Assembly: GCA_946481195.1 (NCBI GenBank) | Contig: CAMLNG010000160.1 | Coordinates: forward strand, 1 to 7,823 | Length of the DNA: 7,823 bases | Direction: 5' to 3' | DNA from: an uncultured Chromatiaceae bacterium | Lineage (GTDB): Bacteria; Pseudomonadota; Gammaproteobacteria; Enterobacterales; Alteromonadaceae | Part shown: one piece after another, positions 7,132-7,823 of the stretch | How positions within the stretch are numbered: the stretch's first letter is position 1 | Layout of the letters: each line of letters opens with the position of its first letter | Notes under the pieces: model-generated | The model's database searches: none | Seen by the model: only the letters and a program-made list of their open reading frames with translations | Told to the model about the DNA's origin: nothing | Program-made: the position numbers and the translations under genes

Positions 7132-7823
7132 GGCAGAGTTTCCAGATATTTGGTATTAATCAGCGCGCTGCAGGCGCAGGGTTTTTCAATCATGCCAATC
7201 TGCAGCAACACGGTTTCGTAGCCTTTGATCACGTCGGCCAGCCTGCTTTTGTTACCAAGGATAGTGCGCTGCATGGCCACCGATGGGATCTGCAGTTCGC
7301 GGTAGGTCTGGGCCAGTTCGTCAGGCGATAACTTCATCCGTCTGTTTAAGGCGTCATACCAGGCCGGTAAGTCGGCTTCCATCTGACTGAATAGCTGATG
7401 ATACTGGCGGATAAACTGTTGTAGCTGTGCTTCGGTTGGTACATCAGGACCGTCTTTACGCACTATCAGGACGTCCATCACTTCACCCGGTACTTCACGA
7501 CTGGTAAACAAGGCGGTGGCACCCTGGCGCAGCATTTTGCTTTTTTCCGGTTCAAAGGTCATCACGGCGTCAACTTCCGCATGCTCCATTGCTTGGGCAT
7601 GGGCGGCAAGATCCAGACCAACGACCTGGTAATTAGCCGGCGACAGCTGATGCAGGCTGAAAAACCGTTGCAGCAGATAAGCACCCAGGGCGTTACTTTC
7701 GACGCCAATCTTTTTACCTTTCAGCTCGTTGATATTGTTAATCCCGGGGCGGGCCAGCAATTGGTCGGCACCGTCCGAGATGTTAAACAACCAGATCACT
7801 TCGACCGGGATACCACTGGCGGC
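7128..7823 (-). CDS. Partial NitT/TauT-type ABC substrate-binding protein
   Basis: The frame is open to the right edge, so the N-terminus (signal peptide and roughly 90-100 residues) is missing; the GTG at 7799 is internal. The 231 visible residues start AASGIPVEVIWLFNISDGADQLLARPGI, interpretable as the family's first lobe (written here by its key parts: SGIPV, DGADQLLA). They then show INELKGKKIGVESN, a typical ligand-pocket loop, AYLLQRFFSLHQLSP, AHAQAMEHAEVDAVMTFEP, and a helical C-terminal half. This matches TauA/SsuA/NMT1-like binding proteins for nitrate, sulfonates or thiamine precursors. No permease or ATPase is seen on this side. Instead, the stop codon overlaps the start of a membrane EAL protein, so a signalling role is more likely than transport. 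The C-terminus has an unusual CAC (Cys-Ala-Cys). The ligand cannot be told from the sequence. Confidence 0.82.
   Translation of the reverse strand, partial: AASGIPVEVIWLFNISDGADQLLARPGINNINELKGKKIGVESNALGAYLLQRFFSLHQLSPANYQVVGLDLAAHAQAMEHAEVDAVMTFEPEKSKMLRQGATALFTSREVPGEVMDVLIVRKDGPDVPTEAQLQQFIRQYHQLFSQMEADLPAWYDALNRRMKLSPDELAQTYRELQIPSVAMQRTILGNKSRLADVIKGYETVLLQIGMIEKPCACSALINTKYLETLP

Overview
The window looks like a chromosomal segment of a gammaproteobacterium of the Alteromonadales / Rheinheimera-Alishewanella kind. This is inference from three things: moderate GC, glutamine-rich periplasmic and signalling proteins, and MetJ-like and Fur-like operator sequences. The genus cannot be proven from the sequence alone. 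No RNA genes, insertion sequences, CRISPR arrays or phage genes were seen.

Layout. (1) 1-734, plus strand: the C-terminal part of a membrane protein that resembles PepSY-associated TM-helix proteins; its 5' end lies outside the window. (2) 735-898: a control region with a perfect 10-bp palindrome inside a run of three 8-bp units that read like MetJ 'met boxes', then a Shine-Dalgarno sequence before a probable TTG start. (3) 899-3719, plus strand: a compact sulfate-uptake operon, sbp-cysT-cysW, with a 20-bp gap and then a 4-bp overlap. It stops without a cysA ATPase gene and is followed by a rho-independent terminator at 3768-3786. (4) 3787-3889: a possible promoter and a 29-bp dyad with a Fur-box-like core. 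(5) 3890-4738, plus strand: a stand-alone periplasmic solute-binding-like protein. (6) 4735-7131, minus strand: a two-TM, HAMP-PAS-GGDEF-EAL protein with a degenerate GGDEF site and an intact EAL site, so probably a c-di-GMP phosphodiesterase. It meets gene 5 tail to tail with a 4-bp stop-codon overlap. (7) 7128-end, minus strand: the C-terminal 231 residues of a NitT/TauT-type solute-binding protein, whose stop overlaps the start of the EAL protein by 4 bp.

How the parts may work together. The sbp-cysT-cysW genes would bind sulfate (or thiosulfate) in the periplasm and pass it through the inner-membrane channel. The ATPase must come from another locus. If the MetJ operator is real, this uptake operon answers to S-adenosylmethionine status, not only to the usual CysB control of sulfate assimilation. 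The second half of the window holds a likely sensory unit: a binding protein co-translated with a membrane c-di-GMP enzyme. This resembles in architecture the NspS-MbaA and ScrB-ScrC pairs of vibrios, but uses a different binding-protein family. That pair is the most interesting candidate for an undescribed system here.
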